A stretch of DNA of 46,008 bases, from contig JBBRCX010000030.1 in assembly GCA_038204465.1 (NCBI GenBank), positions 1 to 46,008 of the forward strand, written 5' to 3'. Position 1 is the stretch's first letter, and each line of letters starts with the position of its first letter. The notes beneath the pieces were generated by a model. It made no database searches. It was given only the letters and a program-made list of their open reading frames with translations, and had not been told where the DNA came from. The position numbers and the translations under genes are program-made. Source of the stretch: JBBRCX01 sp038204465 (GTDB lineage Bacteria; Planctomycetota; Phycisphaerae; Tepidisphaerales; Tepidisphaeraceae). Below, one piece after another: positions 1-8,104 of the stretch.

Positions 1-116
1 CGCTCAACCGTTAAGCGCAAGGGGGTATCCTGCTCGATCTCCAGGAGCTCCATCATCGCCTTCTCAATGACCAGTGCGGAAGAATTGCCGACGCGTTGCA
101 GTGTTTTAATCATCAT
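1..116 (-). CDS. AbrB/MazE-type antitoxin, N-terminal part (cut by window edge)
   Basis: The reverse strand reads MMIKTLQRVGNSSALVIEKA and continues with MMELLEIEQDTPLRLTVE, running off the left edge. This is the typical start of SpoVT/AbrB-fold antitoxins of the MazE type (a short beta strand, the R-x-G-N-S turn, then a helix and TPL-x-L strand), which bind DNA as dimers and repress their own operon. About 38 residues are visible. Two in-frame ATG codons (114-116 and 111-113) follow AGGAG; the second has the better spacing. A toxin gene, if present, would lie beyond the left edge. The fold assignment is fairly secure; toxin pairing is inferred. Confidence 0.72.
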   Translation of the reverse strand, partial: MMIKTLQRVGNSSALVIEKAMMELLEIEQDTPLRLTVE

Positions 117-140
117 CTCCTGTCAGCTATCGGTACGAAC

Positions 141-169
141 ATAGTACGTACTCAAAGAAAAGAAAACAA
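141..169 (-). promoter_or_regulatory. Putative promoter and palindromic operator of the antitoxin gene
   Basis: On the minus strand TTGTTT (164-169) and TACTAT (141-146) are separated by 17 bp. The perfect 10-bp palindrome AGTACGTACT (143-152) overlaps the -10 box, as expected for an autorepressed AbrB/MazE-type gene. A related half, GTACG, recurs at 133-137. Binding is inferred, not shown. Confidence 0.4.
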
Positions 170-739
170 GTCCTATTCGCATCACACGCAAGGGTTGGTT
201 ATTTGGGCCATCTGCCCATGAAGAGACGGTCGTGGGCCAGTTTGAAGACCTACTGCCCGGCAGCGGCATGATTGGAGGTGAACTCGGTCATTTGGGATTG
301 GATGCGCGAGTTCGGCGGGCGGAGGTTGGCCTTGCCTTACTCCACCAATGTTCGGCATTTGTATGACGGCCCGTTCGTCCGAACTGTGGGGAAGTCCTGG
401 AATGATTCTGGTCAGTCGGTGGGTCGGACTGGCGATTGGATGGTTGCGGCTTTGCGAGAAGACGGTGGACGGGCGGCGGGCGGATGGATTGCGAATGGTC
501 TGCGCGTGGATGATTGCTGGGGTTCAGTTGGGGTCGTGATGGTCAGCCGTTGGTCAATTCATGGGGTTGGGTTGGGTTTTTGGCGTGGGAATGCGGGTTT
601 TGGATTGCATCGCGCCATCGTTTCGGGGAGCGGGTCGGGATGGGCAGCAAGCTGATGTTGCGATCGCTGGGTTCCCCATCGCGCGGTTGCGTCCGGCGTG
701 GGGGACGAGGGTTGGCTGTCCCTGGGGTGCCTGGTTTTC
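170..739. other. Gene-free, G-rich and C-poor stretch
   Basis: I see no convincing gene here. Open frames read on the + strand give Trp/Gly/Arg-rich peptides without family features. From about 380 to 640 the top strand is rich in G and T and poor in C. Runs of three or more G at 563-566, 569-571, 574-576 and 587-589 could form a G-quadruplex with one long loop. It may be decayed coding DNA or an untranslated region. Confidence 0.4.
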
Positions 740-1120
740 TCAGGCGGCGTGGCGGCGGGCGGTGATGCCGGTGAGGAATTCTACGCCGGCTTCGAGGCGG
801 CCGTTGAGGCGGGTTTCGCGGGTGACCCAGATGACGCGCGCGGGGAGCATGTGGCGGCGGTTGGCGAGGGATTGGCCGGTCTCGCTGAGTCCGACGTGGA
901 TGTTGACGACCTCGCCGGCGCGGACGGGGGTGTAGGCGGGGAGCTCGATGCGCAGGCCGGTGGAGCTGACGTCTTCGGTCTGTCCGCCGAAATAGCGCGA
1001 GGTGGTGGGCTCGAAGACTTTGACGGGCCGGTGCTGGCGGATGCGCAGCGCGCGGCGGCGCTCGGCGACGGCGGTCTCGATCGAATGCTCGAAAGCCTTG
1101 GGTTCGTCGAGTAGCAGCAT
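740..1120 (-). CDS. PilZ domain protein (probable c-di-GMP receptor)
   Basis: A 126-aa protein consisting almost only of a PilZ domain. It carries both binding motifs of the family: R22-x3-R26 in the segment ERRRALRIRQ and D50-x-S-x-x-G55 in EDVSSTGLRIEL. PilZ domains bind cyclic di-GMP and pass the signal to motility, secretion or polysaccharide machinery; a stand-alone one usually works as an adaptor. The start is well supported by GGGAGG seven bases before ATG. It is transcribed divergently from leuS, 228 bp away, and no partner gene is visible. The family call is strong; the output pathway is unknown. Confidence 0.85.
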   Translation of the reverse strand: MLLLDEPKAFEHSIETAVAERRRALRIRQHRPVKVFEPTTSRYFGGQTEDVSSTGLRIELPAYTPVRAGEVVNIHVGLSETGQSLANRRHMLPARVIWVTRETRLNGRLEAGVEFLTGITARRHAA

Positions 1121-1312
1121 GACAGTACCTCCCGTAAACTCAGGCGCGGATACCCTCTAAGGTGGTTATCGGAGCGGGCCGGTGGGGACTTGGAGAAAAT
1201 CTTTCGCGCAGGTGCGCCGGGCGGGTTATCGGACGGTGCGACACGGAACGCGGACGAGAGGGGGGGCTTCGGGCACGAAATATGAGGGCCGGGGTGGCGG
1301 TCGGCGGGCGTC

Positions 1313-1348
1313 TCGACCGTTGGTTTCGATCCGCTATGATTCGACCGC
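1313..1348 (+). promoter_or_regulatory. Putative leaderless promoter of leuS
   Basis: TATGAT at 1335-1340 lies eight bases before the leuS ATG, with a weak -35 (TCGACC, 1313-1318) 16 bp upstream. There is no Shine-Dalgarno sequence. Transcription would start at or next to the start codon. Confidence 0.45.
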
Positions 1349-4261
1349 ATGCCCTACAACTTCACAGCAGTTGAGAAGAAGTGGCAGCAGCACTGGCTGA
1401 CGAACAAGACATTCCGCGCGCTCGATCCGGATGAAGCAGGGAGCATGCCCAAGGCATACGTTCTGGATATGTTCCCGTATCCCAGCGGGGCCGGGCTGCA
1501 CGTGGGGCATCCGGTCAGCTACACGGCGACGGACATCGTCTCGCGCTATCTGCGGATGAAAGGCGTGAACGTTTTGCACCCGATGGGGTGGGACGCCTTC
1601 GGGCTTCCGGCGGAGCAGTACGCGATCAAGACCAACACGCATCCGCGCGAGACGACCGAGCGGAACATCGCCAACTTCCGCCGGCAGCTGCAGATGCTGG
1701 GGCTGAGCTACGACTGGGACCGCGAGGTCGACACGACCGACCCGAAATATTACCGCTGGACGCAGTGGATCCTGCTGCAACTGTTCAAGAGCTATTTCGA
1801 TCCGATCGACCGCAAGGCCAAGCCGATCGCGCATCTGATCAACGAGCTGACGAATGAGAACTTCGTGGTTGCGCCGGACAACTCGGTCGTGCTCAACCCG
1901 ACGCAGGAGGGGCTGGAGCAGATCAGCGGCGAAGTGCGGATCGAGCGGCTGTGGCGCGAGCTTGCGCCGGAGGAGCAGCGCGAGGTGATTGACGCTTCGC
2001 GGCTGGCGTATACCGACGAGGTGCCGGTCAACTGGTGTCCGGGACTGGGAACGGTGCTGGCGAATGAGGAAGTGATCGATGGGAAGAGCGAGGTGGGCGG
2101 CTTCCCGGTAGAGCGGCGGCCGATGCGGCAGTGGATGCTGCGCATCACCGCGTACGCCGAGCGGCTGCTGGACGATCTGGACGCGCTGCAGTGGCCCCAG
2201 AGCCTGAAGGAAATGCAGCGCAACTGGATTGGACGCAGCGTGGGCGCGGAAGTTGAATTCGACGTGGCGTCGCCGGACCCGGACGTGATCGGCAAAGTCT
2301 CGGCGCAGGACGCGGCGGAGGATGAATCGGAGGACCTGTCGATCAGCGTCTTCACGACGCGGCCCGACACGCTGTTTGGCGCGACGTATATGGTGCTGGC
2401 GCCGGAGCATCCGCTGGTGGACCGAATCACTTCGCCGACGCACCGCGAGGCGATCGAAGCGTATCGAACGATGATCGCGGGGAAGAGCGACCGCGATCGC
2501 ATGGCGGACACGAAGGAGAAGACCGGCGTCTTCACGGGCGGGTATGCGATCAACCCGATCAACAACGAGAAGATACCGGTCTACATCGCCGACTACGTGC
2601 TGATGGGCTACGGCACCGGCGCGATCATGGCGGTGCCGGCGCACGATGAGCGTGACTACTCGTTCGCGAAGAAGTTCAACATTCCGATCCGGCAGGTGGT
2701 GAAGCCGCAGAGCGGCGAGGCGCCGATGGACAGCGCCTTCGTCGACGAGGGCATCGCGATCAATTCGCCGGGGATCAACGGTCTGCCGACGGCGGCGGCA
2801 AAAGAGAAGTTGATCGAGATGCTAGAGGAGGAGGGGATCGGGCGCGGCTCGGTGAAGTTCAAGCTGCGCGACTGGCTGTTCTCGCGGCAGCGCTACTGGG
2901 GCGAGCCGTTTCCGATCGTTTTGGACGCGAAGGGGAATCCTTATGACATCCCGGAGTCGGAGCTTCCGCTGAAGCTGCCGGAGATGGACGACTTCAAGCC
3001 GACGGGAACACCGGAACCGCCGTTGAGCAAGGCCAAGGACTGGGTGCGCGTGGAGTCGGACGACGGGGTGTTCTTCCGCGAAACGAACGTGATGCCGCAG
3101 TGGGCCGGCTCGTGCTGGTACTACCTGCGCTACATCGACCCGAAGAACGACCGGCGTTTTGTGGACGCCCAGAAGGAGCGCTACTGGATGCCGGTGGACC
3201 TGTACGTCGGCGGCGCCGAGCACGCGGTGCTGCACCTGCTGTACGCGCGTTTCTGGCACAAGGTGCTCTTCGATCTGGGGCACGTCTCAACGCCGGAGCC
3301 TTTCATGCGCCTGGTGAACCATGGGATGATCCTGGGGGAGGCAGAGTATACGGTCTTCGAAACGGAACAGAGGACGGCGGTCAGCGTCGTCGACGTGGAG
3401 TCAATCGACGAAGACGGCGCGACGGTAACCGGAAGGCAGAAAGGCACGGGACGGGCGGTGACGGGGCGGCGGATCGATGAAGGCGAGGTGGAGCGGACGA
3501 AGGAAGGCTTCGTGCTCAGGTCGGACCACGCGATCCGGGTGGAGTCGCGCAGCTACAAGATGAGCAAGAGCCGGGGGAATGTGGTCAACCCTGACGACAT
3601 CGTTCGCGACTACGGCGCGGATACGTTCCGTCTATATGAGATGTACATGGGCCCGCTGGAAGCGCAGAAGCCATGGAACACGCGCGACATCGTCGGCATG
3701 CTGCGGTTCCTGAACGCGGTCTGGCGCAACCTGGTTGGCGACGAGGAATCGGAGAACCACCGCAAGACGCGGGTGGTCGAAACGAACGGCATTCCCGAAG
3801 CGCTCGACCGGCAGATGCATCGGACGATCAAGAAAGTCGGCGAAGATACTCAGGGCCTTCGTTTCAATACTGCACTGGCGGAGTTGATCAAGCTGAACAA
3901 CGAGATGACCGGGCTGGCGGAAATCCCCCGGCCGCTGGCGGAGAACTTCACGCTGCTGCTGGCGCCGTTCGCGCCGCACATCGCCGAGGAGATATGGGAA
4001 CGGCTGGGACACCACAAGTCGCTGGCGCGCCGGCCCTGGCCGCAGTACGATCAATCGAAGCTGGCCGAGGCGACGATGGAACTTCCGGTGCAGGTGAATG
4101 GGAAGGTGCGCGATAAGATCAGCGTTCCCGCTGACGCCGAGGAAGCGGCGATCCTGCAGGCGGCGGAATCGGCGGAGAGAGTTCGGCCCTGGCTGGAAGG
4201 AAAGTCGATCCGCAAACGGTTGTACGTCCAGAAGAAGCTGGTGAATTTTGTTGTTGCGTAA
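1349..4261 (+). CDS. leuS: Leucyl-tRNA synthetase
   Basis: Class I synthetase that charges tRNA-Leu with leucine in the cytoplasm. The 970-aa protein has the HIGH motif as HVGH (residues 51-54, in GAGLHVGHP) and KMSKS at 737-741, the editing (CP1) domain with TTRPDTLFGATYM, and the C-terminal anticodon and tail domains ending in the QVNGKVRDK strand. It is longer than the roughly 860-aa E. coli enzyme because of an extra segment at about residues 150-218, before LAYTDEVPVNWCP, and a longer leucine-specific region before KMSKS. I recall similar insertions in planctomycete LeuRS. The CYTH gene follows after 24 bp, so the two are probably cotranscribed. Confidence 0.97.
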   Translation: MPYNFTAVEKKWQQHWLTNKTFRALDPDEAGSMPKAYVLDMFPYPSGAGLHVGHPVSYTATDIVSRYLRMKGVNVLHPMGWDAFGLPAEQYAIKTNTHPRETTERNIANFRRQLQMLGLSYDWDREVDTTDPKYYRWTQWILLQLFKSYFDPIDRKAKPIAHLINELTNENFVVAPDNSVVLNPTQEGLEQISGEVRIERLWRELAPEEQREVIDASRLAYTDEVPVNWCPGLGTVLANEEVIDGKSEVGGFPVERRPMRQWMLRITAYAERLLDDLDALQWPQSLKEMQRNWIGRSVGAEVEFDVASPDPDVIGKVSAQDAAEDESEDLSISVFTTRPDTLFGATYMVLAPEHPLVDRITSPTHREAIEAYRTMIAGKSDRDRMADTKEKTGVFTGGYAINPINNEKIPVYIADYVLMGYGTGAIMAVPAHDERDYSFAKKFNIPIRQVVKPQSGEAPMDSAFVDEGIAINSPGINGLPTAAAKEKLIEMLEEEGIGRGSVKFKLRDWLFSRQRYWGEPFPIVLDAKGNPYDIPESELPLKLPEMDDFKPTGTPEPPLSKAKDWVRVESDDGVFFRETNVMPQWAGSCWYYLRYIDPKNDRRFVDAQKERYWMPVDLYVGGAEHAVLHLLYARFWHKVLFDLGHVSTPEPFMRLVNHGMILGEAEYTVFETEQRTAVSVVDVESIDEDGATVTGRQKGTGRAVTGRRIDEGEVERTKEGFVLRSDHAIRVESRSYKMSKSRGNVVNPDDIVRDYGADTFRLYEMYMGPLEAQKPWNTRDIVGMLRFLNAVWRNLVGDEESENHRKTRVVETNGIPEALDRQMHRTIKKVGEDTQGLRFNTALAELIKLNNEMTGLAEIPRPLAENFTLLLAPFAPHIAEEIWERLGHHKSLARRPWPQYDQSKLAEATMELPVQVNGKVRDKISVPADAEEAAILQAAESAERVRPWLEGKSIRKRLYVQKKLVNFVVA

Positions 4262-4285
4262 CATCAGCAGCACTGAAAGGAATGG

Positions 4286-4867
4286 ATGCCTGTTGAGATT
4301 GAAGCGAAGATGAAGGTCGACACGTTCGAGGGGGTGCGCGCCCGGCTGAAACAAGCCGGCGCGGAATCGGACGGCGAGCACTTTGAGACCAATACGTTCT
4401 TTGACACGGACGATCACTCCCTGCTGGCGGCCGACAAGGGACTGCGGCTGCGGCTCACGCGCGACCTGGCGAGCGGCAGCGAGCATCACATCATCACTTA
4501 CAAGGGCCCGCGCGGGCCCGGGCTTCTGAAGAACAGGCAGGAAGTGGAGCTGCGCGTGGACGATCCGCAGCAGGCGGCGCAACTGTTCGAGCAACTCGGT
4601 TTCGGCCGGGTGCTGTCGTTTGAGAAGCGGCGGCAGAGTTGGAAGCTGGGCGGCTGCAAGGTGGAGCTGGATGTCGTGCCGCACCTGGGCTCGTTCGTGG
4701 AGATCGAAGGGCCGGGCGAGCAGGCCGTGATGAAGGTCCGGGAGATGCTGGGGCTCTCCGAGCGGCCGCTGGTGAAGGCAAGCTATGTCGCCCTGCTCAC
4801 CGGGCACCTGCAGGAGCGCGGTTTGCGCGAGCGGGAAATCACATTTGCCGAATCCTCAGGGCGATGA
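4286..4867 (+). CDS. CYTH domain protein (CyaB/thiamine-triphosphatase-like)
   Basis: A 193-aa CYTH tunnel-fold protein. The defining ExExK motif is E4-I-E6-A-K8, followed by alternating charged strands (GLRLRLTRD, HHIITYKGPR, RQEVELRVDD, CKVELDVVPHLGSFVEIEG) that line the triphosphate tunnel. CYTH enzymes hydrolyse triphosphorylated substrates (inorganic triphosphate, thiamine triphosphate) or, as in CyaB, act as class IV adenylate cyclase; the layout is closest to the CyaB subgroup, but substrate cannot be decided from sequence. AAAGGA lies four bases before ATG. It sits 24 bp behind leuS. Confidence 0.88.
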   Translation: MPVEIEAKMKVDTFEGVRARLKQAGAESDGEHFETNTFFDTDDHSLLAADKGLRLRLTRDLASGSEHHIITYKGPRGPGLLKNRQEVELRVDDPQQAAQLFEQLGFGRVLSFEKRRQSWKLGGCKVELDVVPHLGSFVEIEGPGEQAVMKVREMLGLSERPLVKASYVALLTGHLQERGLREREITFAESSGR

Positions 4868-5057
4868 GAGCGCTTCGCATCCGGGCGGGGCGAAATAACT
4901 TTTGCTGTTGAACATTGTCTAGTCTCTGGGCAGGCGGACGCGGCGATTGGCGCCACGGCGGGTTGCCGGGCGGACAGCGGCCAATTATCGTCAGCCGCTG
5001 CTGTGGAGTCAGGCTGTCGGGAAACATGGGACGCGGATCTCATAGAAGGAGATTGTG

Positions 5058-5657
5058 ATGCTGAGTCGATGCAAGGTGCTGATCTCGATCGCTCTATTGG
5101 CACTTGGGGCCGGGTGTCAGACGGACCGCCCGCACGAGTATGGACAGCAGCGCCCCCCGCTCGACCAGCTCGACGAGCGCGATCGTGGATTGCAAAGTAA
5201 AGATGTGTTGGTCGCCACCGACAAGATGTCATCGAGTCTTCTTGCGCTGCCGGAGTTGAACCAGAGCCGGGCGCAGTGGACGGTCGTGCTGGCGCCCTTT
5301 CAGGACCACACGATCGACCGGCGCGGAAAGGTGAACTACGACATTTTCATTGAGCGGCTGCGTTCCAATCTTGGGAAGCAGGGCCGCGGACGGATCGCGC
5401 TGATCGAAAACCTGGAAACGGTGGACCGGTTGCGCGACCGCGAGCTGCGCGGCGGGCGCGGCGACGAGTTTGGCCAGGGGGGCGGCGACCGCAACGCTCC
5501 CGCGGAGTTGCAGCCGGACTTTGTCCTGTACGGCAAGGCATACGACATGCCGAACCGCGGGACGAACTACTACCAGCTTCAATTCATCCTGACGGACTTC
5601 AATACCCGTCGGCAGATTTGGAATGACGACTACGAAGTGCGCGTCGCACGAAAGTGA
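5058..5657 (+). CDS. LpoB-like outer-membrane lipoprotein
   Basis: A 199-aa lipoprotein with a short hydrophobic signal and lipobox LGAGC (Cys20). The mature part resembles the LpoB/COG3417 family, which in Enterobacteria activates the peptidoglycan synthase PBP1B: it has the segments WTVVLAPFQDHT, the loop QPDFVLYGKAYDM and the closing strand YYQLQFILTDFNTRRQIWNDDYEV. The start is chosen at ATG 5058 because AAGGAG lies six bases upstream; a GTG just before it is less likely. Two further lipoprotein genes follow, the last one COG3014-like, and I recall COG3417 and COG3014 as neighbours in other bacteria. The partner synthase is not in the window. Confidence 0.75.
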   Translation: MLSRCKVLISIALLALGAGCQTDRPHEYGQQRPPLDQLDERDRGLQSKDVLVATDKMSSSLLALPELNQSRAQWTVVLAPFQDHTIDRRGKVNYDIFIERLRSNLGKQGRGRIALIENLETVDRLRDRELRGGRGDEFGQGGGDRNAPAELQPDFVLYGKAYDMPNRGTNYYQLQFILTDFNTRRQIWNDDYEVRVARK

Positions 5658-5693
5658 ACGGCGCGATCTCGCCACGTGTGCTTCGGCAAGAGA

Positions 5694-5713
5694 CATGGGC
5701 TCCACAGCCCATG
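5694..5713. repeat. Palindrome covering the lipoprotein start codon
   Basis: CATGGGCT (5694-5701) and AGCCCATG (5706-5713) form an 8-bp perfect stem with a four-base loop. The first arm contains the most obvious ATG of the next gene, so that start codon and the encoded MGSTAHA come from the palindrome. Confidence 0.6.
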
Positions 5714-6297
5714 CCGCGATTTTGAAGATATTTCTTCACGCCTCATTGCTGCTTGTGTGCCTCGCGGCGCTGCCGCTTGGGGGCTGCGCGTCGGCGGTCG
5801 AGGCGGGACATAACACCGCGCTCGACAGCACCGACCTGGTGCAGATGACAGACGACATGGCCGCTAAGATCATGTCCGACCCGGACGTGCGGGCCGCCAT
5901 CGCGCGGGAGGGGAAGCTCAAGGTCGTCGTCGAACCCGTGCAGAACATGATGACAGCGGAGGTGCTGCCGCGCGGGCCTGCGGAGGCATTCACCGCCCGG
6001 CTGCGCACGCTGCTCAGCCGTCACGCGCCGGAGCAATTCGCGTGGATCATGAACCGCGACGCGTACTACCGGCTGCGGAAGCAGGAGCTGGCGATGGACC
6101 TTGGGCCGCCGCCGGGAGCGATGGACCCGGAATACGCGCTGGTCGCGCGGTTCAGTTCCCTGGCCGACGAGAGCTCGCAACATCGCAGCAGCTATTACCT
6201 GTGCCTGTACGAGCTAAGCAACCTTCGGGACCGAAGCGTTCTGTGGACGGGGCGCTATGAAGTGAAGAAGACCGCCGTGAAGGGGTTCCTGGATTGA
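5695..6297 (+). CDS. Second LpoB-like small lipoprotein
   Basis: About 200 aa. A hydrophobic stretch (ILKIFLHASLLLVCLAALPL) ends in lipobox LGGC (Cys31). The mature part echoes the preceding LpoB-like protein: a strand with KVVVEPVQNMM, a DPEYALVARFSSL segment in the place of QPDFVLYGKAYDM, then SSYYLCLYELSNLRDRSVLWTGRYEV, a clear parallel to the YYQLQFILTDFNTRRQIWNDDYEV end of its neighbour. I infer a diverged duplicate. The start is uncertain: ATG 5695 lies inside a palindromic repeat and has no good ribosome site, and TTG 5722 would give a normal-length signal peptide. It overlaps the next gene by four bases. Confidence 0.65.
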   Translation: MGSTAHAAILKIFLHASLLLVCLAALPLGGCASAVEAGHNTALDSTDLVQMTDDMAAKIMSDPDVRAAIAREGKLKVVVEPVQNMMTAEVLPRGPAEAFTARLRTLLSRHAPEQFAWIMNRDAYYRLRKQELAMDLGPPPGAMDPEYALVARFSSLADESSQHRSSYYLCLYELSNLRDRSVLWTGRYEVKKTAVKGFLD

Positions 6298-7568
6298 AGG
6301 GCATCGCCGCAAAAGCCTGGGCTGGGCCGCTGGGGGTGGGCCTGCTCGCGGCGGTTGTTCCGCTTCTGGGCGGATGCGCTCCCACGCAGGCGCAGCGCCA
6401 GCTCGATCGAGCCTTGAGCGATTATTTCGTCGGCGATTTCCCCAGCGCCGTGCAACACCTCAAACCGCTGGCCCTGAAGACGGATGAGAATTTCGTCCTG
6501 AACAACGTTCGGCTCGGCTCGGCGGCGTTGAATGACTACAACCTCGACGAAGCGGAAGCGGCGTTCCTGCGCGCGTATGAGGTGATGAACAGCGTCGGCG
6601 TGAACGACGGCGGGCGCTCGCTGGGCGCGGTGCTGGTCGATGAGAAGATCAAGGTGTGGAAGGGCGAGCCGTTCGAACGCGCGATGGCCAACTTCTATCT
6701 TGGCCTCATTTATTACATGCGGCAGGACTACGGCAACGCCCGAGGGGCGTTCGAGAACGCGCTGTTCAAGCTTCGCGACTACGGGGAGGCCAAGGGAAAG
6801 AACGACCAGTACCAGGAGGCGGAAAGCAACTTCGGCCTGGCCACCCTGATGCTGGCCAAAAGTTACCAGCGTCTGGGGCGCGGCGACCTGGCGGAACAGA
6901 ACTTCAAGCGCGCGGTGGAACTTCGAGGTTACCTGGGGCCCGTGGCGGATCCTCGCCGCAACGAGAGCTCAAACCTGTTGCTGGTGGTGGATTTCGGACG
7001 GGGTCCGCAGAAGGTGACGAACTTCGACGGGGCAATCGTAGGTCTGGGGCCCAAGCCGCAGGAAGCCGGGCCGATTCCGCAGCCGATGGTGCGCGTCGAT
7101 GGAGAGACTGTCGATCTGCAGGGCGCGGGGCGTCCCCCGGTGGACCTGCTCGCGCTGGCGCAGGATCGGCGGTGGCAGAGCATCGACACGATCCGCACCG
7201 TGAAGTCGGCGGTCGGCACTGGATTGCTCGCGGCCGGTTTATACGAAGGCATCGGCCGGCGGCACAGCAACCCCGAGGCGTCGCTCGCGCTGCTTGCAGC
7301 GGGGGCGTTTCTGAAGGCCACGAGCCAGGCGGACGTGAGGCAATGGGAGATGCTGCCGCGCACGGTTTTTATCCTGCCGCTGACAGTGCCGCCGGGAAAG
7401 CACGATGTGACCGTCGAGTTTGTGCAGATCCCGGGGCTCAGGCAGACGTGGCGCGGGCTTGTGGTCCCGGATCGAGGGGAGGCGACTTACTATTTCCACA
7501 TGCAGCGCTACAACTCCGGGCCTTTCACCTGGCCTCCGCCGGCGCTGGCGCAAACGAATCCGAGCTGA
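6294..7568 (+). CDS. COG3014-like lipoprotein with TPR-type repeats
   Basis: A 424-aa lipoprotein: signal with lipobox LLGGC (Cys28), then helical repeats of TPR type (LDRALSDYFVGDFPSAVQHL, LDEAEAAFLRAYEVM, MANFYLGLIYYMRQDYGNARGAFENAL, LMLAKSYQRLGRGDLAEQNFKRAVEL), a beta-rich part and an amphipathic segment around residues 305-345. This order and the WKGEPFERAM motif match the uncharacterised COG3014 family, which often neighbours LpoB genes. The start is TTG, inside the ATTGA overlap with the previous stop codon, implying translational coupling. Family function is not established; a role with LpoB in envelope assembly is inferred. Confidence 0.72.
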   Translation: MKGIAAKAWAGPLGVGLLAAVVPLLGGCAPTQAQRQLDRALSDYFVGDFPSAVQHLKPLALKTDENFVLNNVRLGSAALNDYNLDEAEAAFLRAYEVMNSVGVNDGGRSLGAVLVDEKIKVWKGEPFERAMANFYLGLIYYMRQDYGNARGAFENALFKLRDYGEAKGKNDQYQEAESNFGLATLMLAKSYQRLGRGDLAEQNFKRAVELRGYLGPVADPRRNESSNLLLVVDFGRGPQKVTNFDGAIVGLGPKPQEAGPIPQPMVRVDGETVDLQGAGRPPVDLLALAQDRRWQSIDTIRTVKSAVGTGLLAAGLYEGIGRRHSNPEASLALLAAGAFLKATSQADVRQWEMLPRTVFILPLTVPPGKHDVTVEFVQIPGLRQTWRGLVVPDRGEATYYFHMQRYNSGPFTWPPPALAQTNPS

Positions 7569-7613
7569 ATCGAGCGCTAAAACCCAACGGACCTGCGGGA
7601 AGCGTTTAGACAA

Positions 7614-7646
7614 CGAGAGCGGCCGACGCGTCTTCGACCGCTCTCG
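7614..7646. terminator. Hairpin between convergent genes
   Basis: CGAGAGCGG (7614-7622) pairs perfectly with CCGCTCTCG (7638-7646) across a 15-base loop. It lies between the stops of the convergent COG3014-like and DUF4926-like genes, the position of a two-way terminator. No T tract follows on either strand, so factor-independent termination is uncertain. Confidence 0.5.
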
Positions 7647-7665
7647 CCAATCATTGCGATGGGGT

Positions 7666-7929
7666 TTAGAACGCCGTGCCGAGGATGGCCTCGGAGGCCT
7701 CGCTCGAAGCGCTTGCCGGCATCAGCGAGCCTTCCTCGACCTCAACCTGCTCGGCGAGGAGCAGGGCGCGGGTCTGGTAGTCGTGGCCGATCTTGTGGAA
7801 CTCCACCTCGTAAGCAACCGACGGCGCGAACCACGTGCTTCGCACAACGCCCACTTCGCCGCGTCCTAGCGCGAGTTCGGGGATGTCCTGCGTAAGCCGG
7901 ACGAAATCGTCAATGTGAGGTCGTCGCAT
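7666..7929 (-). CDS. DUF4926-like small protein
   Basis: An 87-aa protein beginning MRRPHIDDFVRLTQDIPELA. The core (L-x-RGEVGVVRSTWFAPSVAYEVEF, then LLLAEQVEV) fits the DUF4926 pattern, a small beta-barrel-like domain of unknown function often found next to toxin-antitoxin or nuclease genes. The start is ATG 7929 because GGAGG lies six bases upstream; the open frame extends 11 codons further without a ribosome site. A C-terminal tail of Ser/Ala/Glu follows the domain. It stands alone between two + strand genes. Role unknown. Confidence 0.65.
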   Translation of the reverse strand: MRRPHIDDFVRLTQDIPELALGRGEVGVVRSTWFAPSVAYEVEFHKIGHDYQTRALLLAEQVEVEEGSLMPASASSEASEAILGTAF

Positions 7930-8091
7930 ATTTGCCTCCATGAATGCGTGACCGTGTTTCACCTGGAAGAGTCGAACCTTTGCAATGTATCGCTGTATTC
8001 CCAGGAAGCAAGGAAAAGGTGGAAAATCTTACCCCACCTTCCGCGTTCCCTTAGATTGCCATGAGGAGTGCTGGCGTGCAAAGAATCAGCG

Positions 8092-8104
8092 TAGAATCGG
8101 CCTC
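8092..8104 (+). promoter_or_regulatory. Putative -10 box for leaderless mutY
   Basis: TAGAAT (8092-8097) is seven bases before ATG 8105 and no Shine-Dalgarno is present. A convincing -35 is not seen at 17 bp. Confidence 0.35.

Noticed and set aside
1334..2644. Long open frame of 436 codons antisense to leuS
   Set aside because: It is the GC-rich complement of a well-conserved gene, reads as Arg/His-rich sequence without family features, and has no start signal.
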